NCBI RefSeq assembly: GCF_000355675.1
Contig: NC_020888.1
Coordinates: forward strand, 655,001-719,000
Reading direction: 5' to 3'
DNA: 64,000 bases
Source: Thalassolituus oleivorans MIL-1
GTDB taxonomy: Bacteria > Pseudomonadota > Gammaproteobacteria > Pseudomonadales > Oceanobacteraceae
This document shows, piece after piece, positions 27,384 to 36,766 of the stretch. The position numbers and the translations under genes are program-made. Position 1 is the first letter of the stretch. Each line of letters opens with the position of its first letter. The notes under the pieces are model-generated. The model was not told the DNA's origin. It saw nothing but the letters and a program-made list of their open reading frames with translations, and searched no databases.

Positions 27384-27743
27384 TCAAATGGGGTTTACAA
27401 CGAGCCCTGCGCGACGACTTTTATCAGCTCGACGCTTATGAATCTTCAAGACTTTTCGTTGGGCTTTTTCAAAGGCATCTCTAACCGCGACATACATATT
27501 CTCATGCTCGGGGTTGTCATGATGGTCATGGGTGATTGCGACGGTTTCACCGGGCAGACCGACCTCTAGCGATACGTGGGCCAAGCGGCCTTTGTTACTG
27601 TGATTGTGCGGCATAGCAACGACAGCCCTAATACTCGTGATGTCGTCGAAAGTACTGCTGAGTTTACTGGCTTTCTCGCGGATGTTTTGTTCAATCGCAT
27701 CGGAGTGGCCGATGTCACGGAAGCTAATTTCCAAACCTTTCAT
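27384..27743 (-). CDS. HPF/RaiA-family ribosome-associated protein
   Basis: 119 residues with an AAGGAG ribosome site. The fold signature of the S30EA/HPF family is visible: ISFRDIGHSDAIEQNIREKA, ASKLSSTFDDIT, HVSLEVGLPGETVAI and a second helix VAVRDAFEKAQRKVLK. A His/Asp-rich loop, THDHHDNPEHEN, replaces the usual segment. Such proteins bind the 30S decoding region and dimerise or silence ribosomes in stationary phase. It is not next to rpoN and ptsN, where the housekeeping hpf of gammaproteobacteria usually lies, so it may be an additional copy. The C-terminus is very basic. Confidence 0.8.
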   Translation of the reverse strand: MKGLEISFRDIGHSDAIEQNIREKASKLSSTFDDITSIRAVVAMPHNHSNKGRLAHVSLEVGLPGETVAITHDHHDNPEHENMYVAVRDAFEKAQRKVLKIHKRRADKSRRAGLVVNPI

Positions 27744-27865
27744 ACTCGCTCCTTTTGTTAGTTGCGTAATCAGGATGGACTATTTACATTACTCCTGCCG
27801 ATTCTCAGGTCAACCCATTTTATGTAGCTATACTAAAAAGATCACAAAACTGACAAGTTGTTGCC

Positions 27866-28372
27866 ATGATTACTTTACTTTCATTTTATCGTGGAGAATG
27901 TTCGGATATTCAAGGGCTTAGCTTGGATGAGCGTTTAGGGATTGCGGCAAAACAATGGCAAGAACTTGACACACTTTTACCTTGGTTATTCCCATGTGGC
28001 GCAGAAACTAATGGTGCTTTGGGTCTGTCTGAGAGCGAAATCCGTCAATTTGTGTTCGACGCAGAAGCGACATCTGGTCTGTACGATATGCTGCGAACTG
28101 TGCTGCCACTATTTGGCATTACCTTCTGGGATAGTGCTCAAGGTTATGCGGCGGAAGTACACGCAGAGCAGCTTGCCGAGGCTGAGATTAGTGCACGGTG
28201 TGCGCTGTACTTGCCAGGGGTAGTAATTACATTGCAGCGCTTAGGTTTGGGCGCGCAGCAGCAGGTATTAGTTGCGGCGTTGCAGACCTATGCTGACGAT
28301 TACGCGGACACCGCAACAGCGAATGTTTTGGCCATGATTGAGGAAATAGTTAAGCAGACGGATGGTCAGTAA
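27866..28372 (+). CDS. Opioid growth factor receptor (OGFr)-like domain protein
   Basis: 168 residues, cytoplasmic, no signal. The first 60 residues carry the pattern FYxGxxxDxxGxxL followed by LDTLLPWLFP and ESEIRQF. This matches the conserved N-terminal region of the OGFr family, where the hallmark is a helix ending in WLFP and then an acidic, Asn-containing turn. The second half is helical and Ala/Leu-rich. OGFr was named in animals, but bacterial homologues of this domain exist and have no known function. The gene is divergent from the HPF-like gene and precedes a HAD phosphatase gene by 78 bases. Family assignment is by eye only. Confidence 0.6.
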   Translation: MITLLSFYRGECSDIQGLSLDERLGIAAKQWQELDTLLPWLFPCGAETNGALGLSESEIRQFVFDAEATSGLYDMLRTVLPLFGITFWDSAQGYAAEVHAEQLAEAEISARCALYLPGVVITLQRLGLGAQQQVLVAALQTYADDYADTATANVLAMIEEIVKQTDGQ

Positions 28373-28450
28373 TAGTTTACTGCGCGCCGCTGTTGGCCTT
28401 TAGCGGCTGTGTGATAGGCTACCCCCTAAATACTGAACAAGGAGAACGAC

Positions 28451-29122
28451 ATGCGGGTCTATGATGTTCCCGTCGTGTTCTTCGATCTCGATGACTCCCT
28501 AATTAATAAAGACGCCAATAGCTTGTGGATTCGTTGGCGTTTCCGTAGTGAGCGCTGGGCCATAGTCGAAGCTATGCTCGCCTTAGCTTCGTTATATCGA
28601 GCCTATAAGCGCGGTCGTGTTACTCATTGGCGCTTATCAAATTATTATCGCACGCGAACTCGTGGCATGAATCTAGCAAGTTATGAGCGGCGAGTAGAGC
28701 AGTTCTTTACCGAGCGCGGTCAGCTGCATATCTATCCTCAGGCCGCTTCTTTGCTGTTTGCTTACGAACGTCAGGGCACGGAATTGGTAATGATTACTGG
28801 TGCTGATCATGTGATAGCAGAAGCATATGGGCGCGCACTCGGTATTCCACACGTCATAAGTAATCGTTTGCGAGTTGAAGGAGAAAAGATCGTCGGATTG
28901 GAGCGGCCTATGTGCTACGGCAGTGGCAAGGTAGCTCTGGCGCAGGCATTTCTTCAAGCGCGTGGCTTATCGTTTACGGATGCGGCGTTTTATACCGATA
29001 GTCATGCCGATATTCCTTTGCTTGAGTTAGTCGCACAGCCGGTAGTACTCAATCCTAATGAGCAACTACGCAATGCTGCAACTTTGCGCAATTGGCCTTG
29101 CCTTGATTGGCGCATAGAGTAA
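28451..29122 (+). CDS. HAD-superfamily IB phosphatase
   Basis: 223 residues with AAGGAG six bases before the ATG. HAD motif I is FDLDDSLI (nucleophile Asp), motif II is VMITGADHV, and motif III/IV is FYTDSHADIPLLE after a conserved Lys (GSGKVALA). This is the HAD-IB subfamily containing SerB-like phosphatases and SerB-type lipid or phosphoserine phosphatases; the cap helix RLSNYYRTRTRGM is basic. In Pseudomonas such a gene often stands as a histidinol- or phosphoserine-phosphatase homologue. The true substrate is unclear. It lies just upstream of the trp operon but has its own spacing. Confidence 0.85.
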   Translation: MRVYDVPVVFFDLDDSLINKDANSLWIRWRFRSERWAIVEAMLALASLYRAYKRGRVTHWRLSNYYRTRTRGMNLASYERRVEQFFTERGQLHIYPQAASLLFAYERQGTELVMITGADHVIAEAYGRALGIPHVISNRLRVEGEKIVGLERPMCYGSGKVALAQAFLQARGLSFTDAAFYTDSHADIPLLELVAQPVVLNPNEQLRNAATLRNWPCLDWRIE

Positions 29123-29144
29123 ATGCTTAGACAGCAGCCGTGAC

Positions 29145-29172
29145 TTGCCGCGCGGCGATCATCTGGTATAGT
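29145..29172 (+). promoter_or_regulatory. Promoter of the trp operon
   Basis: TTGCCG (29145-29150), 16-base spacer, TATAGT (29167-29172). Placed about 35 bases upstream of the leader peptide start, it would give a transcript beginning near 29179. No TrpR-like operator was recognised. Confidence 0.6.
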
Positions 29173-29209
29173 TCACTCATCATTTTTATTGCTTTTTACG
29201 GAGCTAGCG

Positions 29210-29272
29210 GTGTTTTTTCAATATAACCGCCCCCTACAACAGGGTCAGCATCTGACTCGTCGATGGTGTTAA
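29210..29272 (+). CDS. trp leader peptide with a single Trp codon
   Basis: A 20-codon reading frame starts with GTG, preceded by GGAG six bases upstream. It ends Thr-Arg-Arg-Trp-Cys-stop (the Trp codon at 29264-29266) and reads VFFQYNRPLQQGQHLTRRWC. It lies between a promoter and a rho-independent terminator ahead of trpE, the layout of Trp attenuation. During Trp shortage a ribosome stalled on the Trp codon would favour an antiterminator and let transcription enter trpE. Most leader peptides have two or more Trp codons; here only one is present. Confidence 0.65.
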   Translation: MFFQYNRPLQQGQHLTRRWC

Positions 29273-29288
29273 ACGCCACTCTTGTTGA

Positions 29289-29326
29289 CCGCACCTAGAC
29301 TTTATTTAGTGGTGTGCGGATTTTTT
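29289..29326 (+). terminator. trp attenuator terminator
   Basis: ccgcac (29289-29294) pairs with gtgcgg (29314-29319), followed by one A and six T residues. Together with the leader ORF upstream and trpE downstream, this is the expected attenuator. The antiterminator fold was not computed. Confidence 0.75.
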
Positions 29327-29354
29327 GCGCGTTTTTAACATTTCAAGGTTCTGT

Positions 29355-30839
29355 ATGACTCCGCAACAATTTGCTGCTCTTGCCGAGCAGGGTTTTAACC
29401 GTATTCCAGTCGCTCGTCAGGTTTTGGCCGATCTCGATACGCCTTTAAGCACATATCTCAAATTGGCGAATGCGCCGTATACCTACTTGTTTGAGTCTGT
29501 TCAAGGTGGCGAAAAGTGGGGCCGATATTCAATGATTGGTTTGCCATGCCGCGAGGTTATTCGTATTACTGGTAACACCGTTCTGCAAGAAAGAGACGGC
29601 GACGTAATCGATCAAGTGGAGGTTGCTGATCCGCTGCAATTTATTAGTGATTTTCAGCAACGTTATCGTGTGCCTCCTATGCCGGAATTGCCTAAATTCG
29701 ACGGCGGTTTAGTAGGCTATTTTGGTTACGATACTGTGCGATATATCGAACCACGATTAAAAAATTCGTGCCCAGAGGACGAATTAAATACTCCTGATAT
29801 TTTATTAATGGTATCGGAGGAGGTCGTAGTATTTGATAATTTAAGTGGAAAATTACATTTAATTGTATTGGCCGATCCAGCGGAAACGGACGCTCTAGCC
29901 AAAGCAGAATTGCGCTTGGGTGAATTACGTGAACAGCTTCGTCGACCTTACATTGGCCCAGTAGGTGCTGCCTTAGCTCAGCCGAAAACAATTAATGAAG
30001 ATGATTTTCGCTCCTTGTTTGGTGAGCAGGAATTCATGGCTGCGGTTGAGCAAATCAAAGAATATGTATTGTCCGGAGATATCATGCAATGCGTTATTTC
30101 GCAGCGCATGCAAGTCCCTTTTGCGGGTGATCCCGTTAATGTATATCGCGCTTTACGCACTTTGAATCCATCACCTTACATGTACTGCCTAAATTTAGGT
30201 GATTTTCATGTAGTCGGTTCATCGCCTGAAATTTTAGCGCGATTAGAAGATGGTGAAGTAACGGTTCGTCCGATTGCCGGTACGCGTTATCGTGGCCAAA
30301 CGCACGAAGAAGATGTCGCTCTTGAAAAAGAGTTACTGTCTGATCCGAAAGAAATTGCCGAGCATTTAATGCTAATTGATTTAGGACGTAACGATGTTGG
30401 TCGTATCGCCAAGACTGGTCAAGTTGAAGTCACCGATCAAATGGTGGTTGAGCGCTACAGTCATGTTATGCACATCGTTTCTAATGTGACAGGCCAAGTT
30501 AAAGAAGGCATTACGGCTATGGATGTTCTACGAGCAGTGCATCCCGCTGGAACGTTGAGCGGTGCACCTAAAATTCGGGCCATGGAAATTATCGACGAAT
30601 TTGAATCAACCAAGCGCGGTGTCTATGGCGGTGCGGTGGGGTATTTAAGTTGGAACGGTAATATGGATACGGCAATTGCGATTCGTACTGCCGTGATTAA
30701 AGATGGTTATCTTAATATTCAAGCCGGTGCTGGTGTTGTGGCAGATTCTATTCCAAGACTGGAATGGAAAGAAACTATGAATAAAGGCCGTGCCATGTTC
30801 CGTGCAGTCGCGATGGCTGAAGCTGGATTGGATCAGTAA
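29355..30839 (+). CDS. trpE: Anthranilate synthase component I
   Basis: 494 residues from the ATG at 29355, with AAGG upstream. An in-frame codon at 29325 falls in the attenuator T-tract and is unlikely. Motifs include the Trp-feedback region [16 protein letters not shown], the Gly-rich [10 protein letters not shown], and the C-terminal chorismate-binding region with [19 protein letters not shown] and GAGVVADS. It converts chorismate to anthranilate with ammonia from TrpG and is inhibited by Trp. It is the first structural gene after the leader, and trpG follows at 42 bases. Confidence 0.98.
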   Translation: MTPQQFAALAEQGFNRIPVARQVLADLDTPLSTYLKLANAPYTYLFESVQGGEKWGRYSMIGLPCREVIRITGNTVLQERDGDVIDQVEVADPLQFISDFQQRYRVPPMPELPKFDGGLVGYFGYDTVRYIEPRLKNSCPEDELNTPDILLMVSEEVVVFDNLSGKLHLIVLADPAETDALAKAELRLGELREQLRRPYIGPVGAALAQPKTINEDDFRSLFGEQEFMAAVEQIKEYVLSGDIMQCVISQRMQVPFAGDPVNVYRALRTLNPSPYMYCLNLGDFHVVGSSPEILARLEDGEVTVRPIAGTRYRGQTHEEDVALEKELLSDPKEIAEHLMLIDLGRNDVGRIAKTGQVEVTDQMVVERYSHVMHIVSNVTGQVKEGITAMDVLRAVHPAGTLSGAPKIRAMEIIDEFESTKRGVYGGAVGYLSWNGNMDTAIAIRTAVIKDGYLNIQAGAGVVADSIPRLEWKETMNKGRAMFRAVAMAEAGLDQ

Positions 30840-30881
30840 ACGAATTTTAAGGATCGCGTTGGCGACCCATAGGAAGCAAGC

Positions 30882-31475
30882 ATGTTGCTCATGATCGATA
30901 ATTACGACTCATTTACGTACAACGTCGTACAATATTTTGCTGAGTTAGGCGCGGATGTGCGCGTCTATCGCAATGATGAAATCACCATTGAGCAAATCGA
31001 AGCATTGAACCCCGACCACCTAGTGATTTCTCCCGGGCCTTGTACGCCGAACGAAGCGGGTATTTCTATGGCGGTGATTGAGCATTTCGCCGGCAAGTTA
31101 CCTATTTTGGGGATTTGCCTAGGCCACCAAAGTATTGGTCAGGTGTTCGGTGGGAAGATTATCCGAGCTGGGCAAGTGATGCACGGTAAAACATCCGATG
31201 TGCATCATGCCAATTTAGGCGTATTTGCGAACCTGCCGAACCCATACAAGGCCACACGCTATCATTCGTTAGTTATTGATAAGAATCATTTGCCTGATTG
31301 CTTAGAGATTACTGCATGGACGGAAAATCAGGATGGCAGTATGGAAGAGATTATGGGCGTACGACATAAAACCTTGGCCGTAGAAGGTGTGCAATTTCAT
31401 CCTGAGTCGATACTGACTGAGCATGGTCATGCACTCTTAAAGAATTTTTTAACCACGACACTGACTAGTCGCTAA
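30882..31475 (+). CDS. trpG: Anthranilate synthase component II (glutamine amidotransferase)
   Basis: 197 residues. Class I amidotransferase with oxyanion-loop [11 protein letters not shown], nucleophile Cys in [16 protein letters not shown], and the His-Glu pair in [13 protein letters not shown]. It delivers ammonia from glutamine to TrpE; in many bacteria the same subunit also serves PabB. The gene lies between trpE and trpD with 14 bases before trpD, in the trpEGDC order typical of Pseudomonas-like bacteria, and is not fused to trpD as in enterobacteria. Confidence 0.98.
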   Translation: MLLMIDNYDSFTYNVVQYFAELGADVRVYRNDEITIEQIEALNPDHLVISPGPCTPNEAGISMAVIEHFAGKLPILGICLGHQSIGQVFGGKIIRAGQVMHGKTSDVHHANLGVFANLPNPYKATRYHSLVIDKNHLPDCLEITAWTENQDGSMEEIMGVRHKTLAVEGVQFHPESILTEHGHALLKNFLTTTLTSR

Positions 31476-31489
31476 TCGGGGAGCAATGT

Positions 31490-32536
31490 ATGGATATCCG
31501 CCAAGCACTAGCGCGTGTTGTTGAGCGACAAGACTTAACCACCGCAGAAATGATCGACGTTATGCGCTTAATCATGACAGGCCAGTGTGACGATGCGCAA
31601 ATTGGTGCTTTTTTAGTCGCATTGCGTATGAAAAGCGAAAGCATTGATGAAATCGTTGGTGCGGTCACTGTGATGCGCGAATTGGCGACCGGCGTAACGG
31701 TAAAGCAAGATCATGCTGTCGATATCGTTGGTACAGGTGGCGATGGTGCCAATTTATTTAATGTCTCGACTGCATCGTCATTTGTGGTTGCTGCAGCTGG
31801 TGGCACGGTGGCGAAACATGGTAATCGTGGCGTGTCGTCTAGTTCTGGTAGTGCGGATTTGTTAGAAGCTGCAGGTGTTAATTTAGCGCTAACCTCTGAG
31901 CAAGTTGCTCGTTGTATTAATGAGTTGGGCGTTGGCTTTATGTTCGCACCATCACATCACAGTGCAATGAAGCATGCGATTGGCCCTCGTAAGTCGCTCG
32001 GTTTACGCACCATATTTAATATTCTTGGTCCTATGACCAATCCCGCTGGTGTGCGCAATCAAGTGATAGGCGTTTTTGCAAAAGCTTTGGTTCGTCCTGT
32101 GGCGGAAGTATTGCAACGGTTAAATGGCGGTCATGTCATGGTCGTACATTCACAAGATGGGTTGGATGAAATTAGCTTGGCGGCACCCACCTATGTATGT
32201 GAATTGCGCGATGGTGAGCTAAAGGAATATGTATTGACACCGGAGCAAGTGGGTATTGAGTCGCAAGTATTAACTGGGCTTGAGATTGACAGCGCTGCGG
32301 CAAGTTTGACGCTGATTCGTGATGCTCTGGGTAAACGTGAAACAGCTGCGGGGAAAAAAGCAGCGGATATGTTAGCAATTAATGCCGGTGCTGCGATTTA
32401 TGTAGCAGGATTAGCAAAAGACTTAAAAGATGGCGTGGCGATGGCCGAAGATGCAATTTGTACGGGCCTAGCGCTAGAGAAGATGAACGAATTAGTCAGT
32501 TTTTCAAATTACCTAGCAGCGGATAGTGCTGAATAA
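31490..32536 (+). CDS. trpD: Anthranilate phosphoribosyltransferase
   Basis: 348 residues. The PRPP/Mg region [18 protein letters not shown] and the [19 protein letters not shown] motif identify TrpD, which joins anthranilate to [12 protein letters not shown] closes the active site region. A GGGGAGC ribosome site precedes the ATG. It is part of the trp operon, 14 bases after trpG and about 40 bases ahead of trpC. Confidence 0.98.
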   Translation: MDIRQALARVVERQDLTTAEMIDVMRLIMTGQCDDAQIGAFLVALRMKSESIDEIVGAVTVMRELATGVTVKQDHAVDIVGTGGDGANLFNVSTASSFVVAAAGGTVAKHGNRGVSSSSGSADLLEAAGVNLALTSEQVARCINELGVGFMFAPSHHSAMKHAIGPRKSLGLRTIFNILGPMTNPAGVRNQVIGVFAKALVRPVAEVLQRLNGGHVMVVHSQDGLDEISLAAPTYVCELRDGELKEYVLTPEQVGIESQVLTGLEIDSAAASLTLIRDALGKRETAAGKKAADMLAINAGAAIYVAGLAKDLKDGVAMAEDAICTGLALEKMNELVSFSNYLAADSAE

Positions 32537-32578
32537 TATTGTGGCACTGTTTTGCCCACGACGCGTTTGGAATTAATT

Positions 32579-33379
32579 ATGAATACCCCAACAATACTGA
32601 AAAAAATCCTCGCAACGAAAGCGAGTGAAGTGGCTTTTCGCTCTAAAACACATTCGTTGAGTGAATTAAAAGCGCGTGCGGTCGATTGTGATAATGCGGA
32701 ATTACGTGGTTTTTATCGCGCATTGAAAGCCAAGGTGGATGCTGGTCTCCCCGCTGTTATTGCTGAAGTTAAAAAAGCATCACCATCGAAAGGTGTATTT
32801 CGTGAAGATTTTGTACCGGAGGCCATTGCTGAATCCTACGAAAAGGGTGGCGCTGCGTGTTTGTCGGTATTAACCGATCGCGATTATTTTCAGGGCCATG
32901 AAGATTTTTTAGTGGCTGCGCGTAAAGCATGCTCGTTACCGGTCATTCGCAAAGACTTTTTAATTGATCCGTATCAGATTTATGAGGCTCGTCTATTAAA
33001 CGCCGACTGTGTTCTCTTAATCGTTTCTGCATTGAGTAAAATGCAGCTGCAAGATTTAGAAGGCATTGCGCACGAGTTGGGTATGGATGTGCTGGTGGAA
33101 GTGCATGATGGTGAAGAGCTAGAAACGGCACTGACACTGGCGACGCCATTGGTGGGTATCAATAACCGTAACTTGCATACCTTTGAGTTAACGCTAGAAA
33201 CCACCTTTGGCTTGTTGCCTTATGTACCAGCAGATCGTTTGTTGGTTACCGAAAGCGGTATTTTGGTACCTGAGGATGTGGCATCGATGCGCCAACGCAA
33301 CGTCAATGCCTTCTTGGTGGGAGAGGCCTTTATGCGCTGTGATGAACCGGGTGAAGCTCTACAGGCACTTTTTTTCTAA
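32579..33379 (+). CDS. trpC: Indole-3-glycerol phosphate synthase
   Basis: 266 residues from the ATG at 32579 (GGAA upstream); the frame to 32552 starts at an unlikely TTG. TIM-barrel motifs: [13 protein letters not shown] (catalytic Lys), [35 protein letters not shown] and ESGI. It closes the indole ring of CdRP. It is monofunctional and not fused to trpF, which is absent here along with trpA and trpB, again as in Pseudomonas. It ends the operon before the convergent crp gene. Confidence 0.98.
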   Translation: MNTPTILKKILATKASEVAFRSKTHSLSELKARAVDCDNAELRGFYRALKAKVDAGLPAVIAEVKKASPSKGVFREDFVPEAIAESYEKGGAACLSVLTDRDYFQGHEDFLVAARKACSLPVIRKDFLIDPYQIYEARLLNADCVLLIVSALSKMQLQDLEGIAHELGMDVLVEVHDGEELETALTLATPLVGINNRNLHTFELTLETTFGLLPYVPADRLLVTESGILVPEDVASMRQRNVNAFLVGEAFMRCDEPGEALQALFF

Positions 33380-33398
33380 GAGTTATCCGTGCAATTAG

Positions 33399-33416
33399 GC
33401 GGGAGTTTCCTCCCGC
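33399..33416. terminator. Hairpin between trpC and crp
   Basis: Stem gcggga (33399-33404) with tcccgc (33411-33416), loop gtttcc. It is GC-rich but has little T-tract, so it may be a modest bidirectional terminator. Confidence 0.5.
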
Positions 33417-33440
33417 TTGGTTGATATTCAAAGCGCTGAC

Positions 33441-34079
33441 CTAGCGCGTGCCGAATACCACGATCGTCTTACCGGCCACACTGATTAGCCCTTGTTCTTC
33501 TAGGCTCTTCAGTACTCGTCCTGCCATCTCGCGCGAACAACCAACAATACGACCAATTTCTTGGCGTGTGATCTTGATTTGCATACCATCGGGATGCGTC
33601 ATGGCATCGGGTTGTTTGCACAAATCCAATAATGTACCTGCAACGCGACCCGTGACATCTAAAAATGCCAAGTCACCCGCTTTGCGAGTGGTGCGAGTTA
33701 AGCGCTGAGCCATTTGGCGGAAGATGCGGAAAACGAGCTCGATATCGGATTCTGCTAACTCGCGGAAACGCGAATACGAGATTTCAGCCACTTCACATAC
33801 TGTCTTGGCGCGAACACTGGCAGTACGAGGGCTATTTGCTTCGTCGAATAAACCCATCTCACCAAAGAAGTCGCCTTCATTGAGGTAAGCCATGATCATC
33901 TCACGGCCCTCATCATCTTCGATCACAACACTGACTGAACCTTTCATTAGGTAGTAGAGTGTGTCGCTCGCATCGCCTGTGTTTATTAAGGTGGTACGTG
34001 CTGGATAACGTTTCGTGTGGCAATGCGTTAGAAAGTTCTCTAACGGTGCATGAATGGATGGAATACGCGGAATGATCAT
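33441..34079 (-). CDS. crp: cAMP receptor protein (Crp/Vfr)
   Basis: 212 residues. The N-terminal cyclic-nucleotide domain includes GEMGLFDEA, followed by [10 protein letters not shown] at the phosphate-binding cassette. The C-terminal HTH is [20 protein letters not shown]. The C-terminal half closely resembles Pseudomonas Vfr, including FLDVTGRVA and [20 protein letters not shown]. It is a global cAMP-dependent activator. The context is the same as Vfr in Pseudomonas, convergent with trpC and divergent from an OsmC-like gene and speD. The upstream region holds a 7-bp inverted repeat, cactgag-ttat-ctcagtg (34202-34219), but no convincing CRP site. Confidence 0.95.
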   Translation of the reverse strand: MIIPRIPSIHAPLENFLTHCHTKRYPARTTLINTGDASDTLYYLMKGSVSVVIEDDEGREMIMAYLNEGDFFGEMGLFDEANSPRTASVRAKTVCEVAEISYSRFRELAESDIELVFRIFRQMAQRLTRTTRKAGDLAFLDVTGRVAGTLLDLCKQPDAMTHPDGMQIKITRQEIGRIVGCSREMAGRVLKSLEEQGLISVAGKTIVVFGTR

Positions 34080-34267
34080 TTAGGGTTCCTTGCTGATCGC
34101 TGCTCTGATTATTACCTATCCGTTGGCACAGTAGAACCGTGGAAAGAGGCCAATTACTCATTTATCTCGCTTTTTTTGCTGATAACTGTGGTTTTTTTGC
34201 TCACTGAGTTATCTCAGTGGGGTAGCTGTGGTAATCTGCGCGCTTTCGTCTGGTAGCGGAGTTTTTC

Positions 34268-34690
34268 ATGAAGGCGACGGTAAAGTGGGTCGATAATGCG
34301 ATGTTCTTGGGTGAGTCTGGTAGTGGTCATGCCATTGTCATGGACGGACCAGAAGATCACGGTGGCCGCAACATGGGGATTCGCCCTATGGAGATGCTGT
34401 TACTTGGCTTAGGTGGTTGTACTAGTTTTGATGTGATGAGCATTTTATCGAAGCAGCGTCTTGATGTGCATGATTGTGTTGCTGAGATTGAAGCGGAGCG
34501 CGCAGATGCGGTGCCGAGTGTCTTCACTAAAATTCACGTTCACTTCAAAGTCAGTGGCCGCAATCTAAAAGAATCGTTAGTTGAGCGGGCAGTAAAACTG
34601 TCGGCTGAAAAATATTGCTCTGCATCGATTATGTTAGAGCAAGCTGGCGTCGAAATTACCCACAGCTTTGCTGTAAGCGAAACAGACTGA
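34268..34690 (+). CDS. OsmC/Ohr-family protein
   Basis: 140 residues with GGAG six bases before the ATG. Family features are [16 protein letters not shown] (first redox Cys) and [10 protein letters not shown] (second Cys), the pair used by OsmC/Ohr peroxidases. Length and sequence are closest to the YhfA type. Such proteins reduce organic peroxides or act as osmotically induced stress proteins; YhfA activity is not established. Position between crp and speD is conserved with Pseudomonas aeruginosa PA0652-PA0654. It may be co-transcribed with speD, which starts 34 bases downstream. Confidence 0.9.
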   Translation: MKATVKWVDNAMFLGESGSGHAIVMDGPEDHGGRNMGIRPMEMLLLGLGGCTSFDVMSILSKQRLDVHDCVAEIEAERADAVPSVFTKIHVHFKVSGRNLKESLVERAVKLSAEKYCSASIMLEQAGVEITHSFAVSETD

Positions 34691-34724
34691 GCGGCTAGAT
34701 CGCACGATATATGAGGATCCTGTA

Positions 34725-35516
34725 TTGAATAACAAATTGCGACTTCATGGTTTCAACAACCTGACTAAGTCATTGAGCTTTAACATCTATGACATCTGTT
34801 ATACCAAAACAGAAAAAGAGCGTCAGGAGTACATTGAGTATATTGATGAACTCTATAGTGCAGAACGTCTGACTAAAATTCTAACGGACGTTGTTGATAT
34901 CATTGGCGCAAATATCCTGAACGTAGCCCGTCAGGATTATGAGCCTCAAGGTGCGAGTGTGACCATTCTGGTTGCCGAGCATGAAACACCGCCAGCAGAA
35001 GAGCTGATGGAAGAGAACCCAGGTCCGCTGCGCGATACTGTGGTTGCTCATTTGGATAAATCGCACGTTACCGTGCATACCTATCCTGAAAGTCATCCTC
35101 ACGGTGGCATTAGCACCTTCCGTGCGGATATTGATGTGTCTACTTGCGGTTTGATTTCGCCACTGAAAGCATTGAACTACCTGATTCACAGCTTTGATTC
35201 GGATATCGTGACCGTTGATTATCGTGTGCGTGGTTTTACTCGTGACGTCGATGGTGTGAAGCACTATATCGATCACAACATCAATTCGATTCAGAAGTAC
35301 CTGACTGAAGATACACGTAATGCGTATCAGATGATTGATGTGAACGTGTATCAAGAAAATACCTTCCACACCAAGATGCTGCTGAAAGACTTTGAACTAG
35401 ACAACTATTTGTTTGGTGAAGGTGTTAAGACAATGGATGCCGCTGAGCGTGAAGACGTCGAAGCGAAATTACGTAAAGAGATGTTAGAAATCTTCTACTC
35501 GCGCAATATGCCGTAA
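34725..35516 (+). CDS. speD: S-adenosylmethionine decarboxylase proenzyme (class 1A)
   Basis: 263 residues starting at a TTG. GAGG at the right distance and the N-terminus [19 protein letters not shown], aligned with the family start, support this start; no in-frame ATG precedes it. The self-cleavage site is Lys112-Ser113 in [19 protein letters not shown]; Ser113 becomes the pyruvoyl group. [17 protein letters not shown] is the class 1A signature. The enzyme makes decarboxylated SAM for spermidine synthesis. No speE follows; the next gene is an MFS transporter on the same strand, after a hairpin. Confidence 0.96.
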   Translation: MNNKLRLHGFNNLTKSLSFNIYDICYTKTEKERQEYIEYIDELYSAERLTKILTDVVDIIGANILNVARQDYEPQGASVTILVAEHETPPAEELMEENPGPLRDTVVAHLDKSHVTVHTYPESHPHGGISTFRADIDVSTCGLISPLKALNYLIHSFDSDIVTVDYRVRGFTRDVDGVKHYIDHNINSIQKYLTEDTRNAYQMIDVNVYQENTFHTKMLLKDFELDNYLFGEGVKTMDAAEREDVEAKLRKEMLEIFYSRNMP

Positions 35517-35522
35517 TAGAAG

Positions 35523-35556
35523 TAAGCTGCCTATTTCGCATAGGGTGGGCAGCTTA
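35523..35556 (+). terminator. Terminator after speD
   Basis: Nine-bp stem taagctgcc (35523-35531) with ggcagctta (35548-35556) and a short T run after it. It lies before the transporter ribosome site. Confidence 0.65.
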
Positions 35557-35580
35557 TTTGCCGATTATAGGAATACTTCA

Positions 35581-36759
35581 ATGACGCTGTTGCAAGGGTT
35601 GATGGTGGCTCAGGCACTCGCATTGAGTGCTGCTCCACTCATGATGTTTGCCGGTGGTGTCATTGGCGCACGCTTGCACAATAATCCTTCTTTAGCGACC
35701 TTACCTGTTGCCGCCATGATCATTGGTACGGCATTAGCGGTATTACCTGCAGCCGCCATTGCTGCTCGGTTTGGTCGTCGAGTTCTATTTATCAATGCCA
35801 TGTTATTCGGTTCAGTTGCATCATTAGCAGCGGCTTTAGCGATTTATAAAGAAACTTTCTGGGGTTTTGTCGCTAGCGCAGTTTGTTTCGGTGGTGTGGC
35901 GGCTGTCGTACAGCAATTTCGTTTTGTTGCGATGGCGAGCGTGACAGCGGATAAGCATGCAGTGGTGGCGGCGCGTTTGCTGCTGGTGGGTATTGTTTCG
36001 GCTTTTTTGGGACCTGAACTGGTTACTTTAGCAGCGTGGTTTCCTCGGTTAGATATGAGTGCAGCCTTTATTGCACTGGCATTATTTTTTACGTTAGCCG
36101 CCGCGGTCTTAGCCATGGTTGTTCCGCGGCAATTAGTCACGACTGAAAGTGCGCGGGCAACAGGGAGGTCACTATCTGAACTCTTGTCTCAGCCGACGCT
36201 GTGGTTGGCGACGCTATCAGCGAGCTGTGGTTTTAGTGTGATGTCTTACATCATGACCGCGACGCCGATTAGTATGACCTTGGTGGATGGCTACGCATTG
36301 GCCGATGCTAAGTGGGTTATTCAAAGCCACATCGCGGCGATGTTTTTACCTTCGCTCATTTCTGGTTATTTGATCCAAGGGTTAGGGCATGTGCGCATGA
36401 TTGTTGCGGGCCTAGTATCCATGTTGCTTTGCATTGCGGTAGCTTGGTGGGATCGATCATTACTGCATTATTGGTTAGGGCTATTGTTGTTGGGCTTTGC
36501 TTGGAACTTACTTTTTGTTGCAGGAACCTCTTTGCTGACTCAATGCTATCGTCCTGAAGAGGCGACCCGTGTGCAGGGTTTTAATGATTTACTTGTTTTT
36601 GGTGGTCAGGCACTTGGGGCTATGGCGTCGGGTGCAGTGGTTTTGCTTCTTGGGTGGCAAGGCTTGTTACTATCTGCCTTACCACCGTTGATGATTTTAG
36701 CCGCCGTATTAGTTTGGCAACAGGTGAGTATCAAACGAGCGTCAGCCGCTGGTTTGTAA
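35581..36759 (+). CDS. MFS transporter
   Basis: 392 residues from the ATG at 35581, where AGGA is nine bases upstream; the frame to 35545 adds a hydrophilic leader over the speD hairpin. About twelve hydrophobic segments are visible, with the MFS loop 2-3 motif ARFGRRVLF and a long central cytoplasmic loop near residues 185-210 (TTESARATGRSLSELL). Substrate cannot be read from sequence. It stands between speD and the convergent rsmC with an eight-base gap, so it has no obvious partner gene. Confidence 0.85.
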   Translation: MTLLQGLMVAQALALSAAPLMMFAGGVIGARLHNNPSLATLPVAAMIIGTALAVLPAAAIAARFGRRVLFINAMLFGSVASLAAALAIYKETFWGFVASAVCFGGVAAVVQQFRFVAMASVTADKHAVVAARLLLVGIVSAFLGPELVTLAAWFPRLDMSAAFIALALFFTLAAAVLAMVVPRQLVTTESARATGRSLSELLSQPTLWLATLSASCGFSVMSYIMTATPISMTLVDGYALADAKWVIQSHIAAMFLPSLISGYLIQGLGHVRMIVAGLVSMLLCIAVAWWDRSLLHYWLGLLLLGFAWNLLFVAGTSLLTQCYRPEEATRVQGFNDLLVFGGQALGAMASGAVVLLLGWQGLLLSALPPLMILAAVLVWQQVSIKRASAAGL

Positions 36760-36766
36760 TTGCGGG

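Noticed and set aside
34080-34267. CRP binding site at the crp promoter
   Set aside because: TGTGG and TCACT are nine bases apart instead of six; the cactgag/ctcagtg dyad does not fit the consensus.
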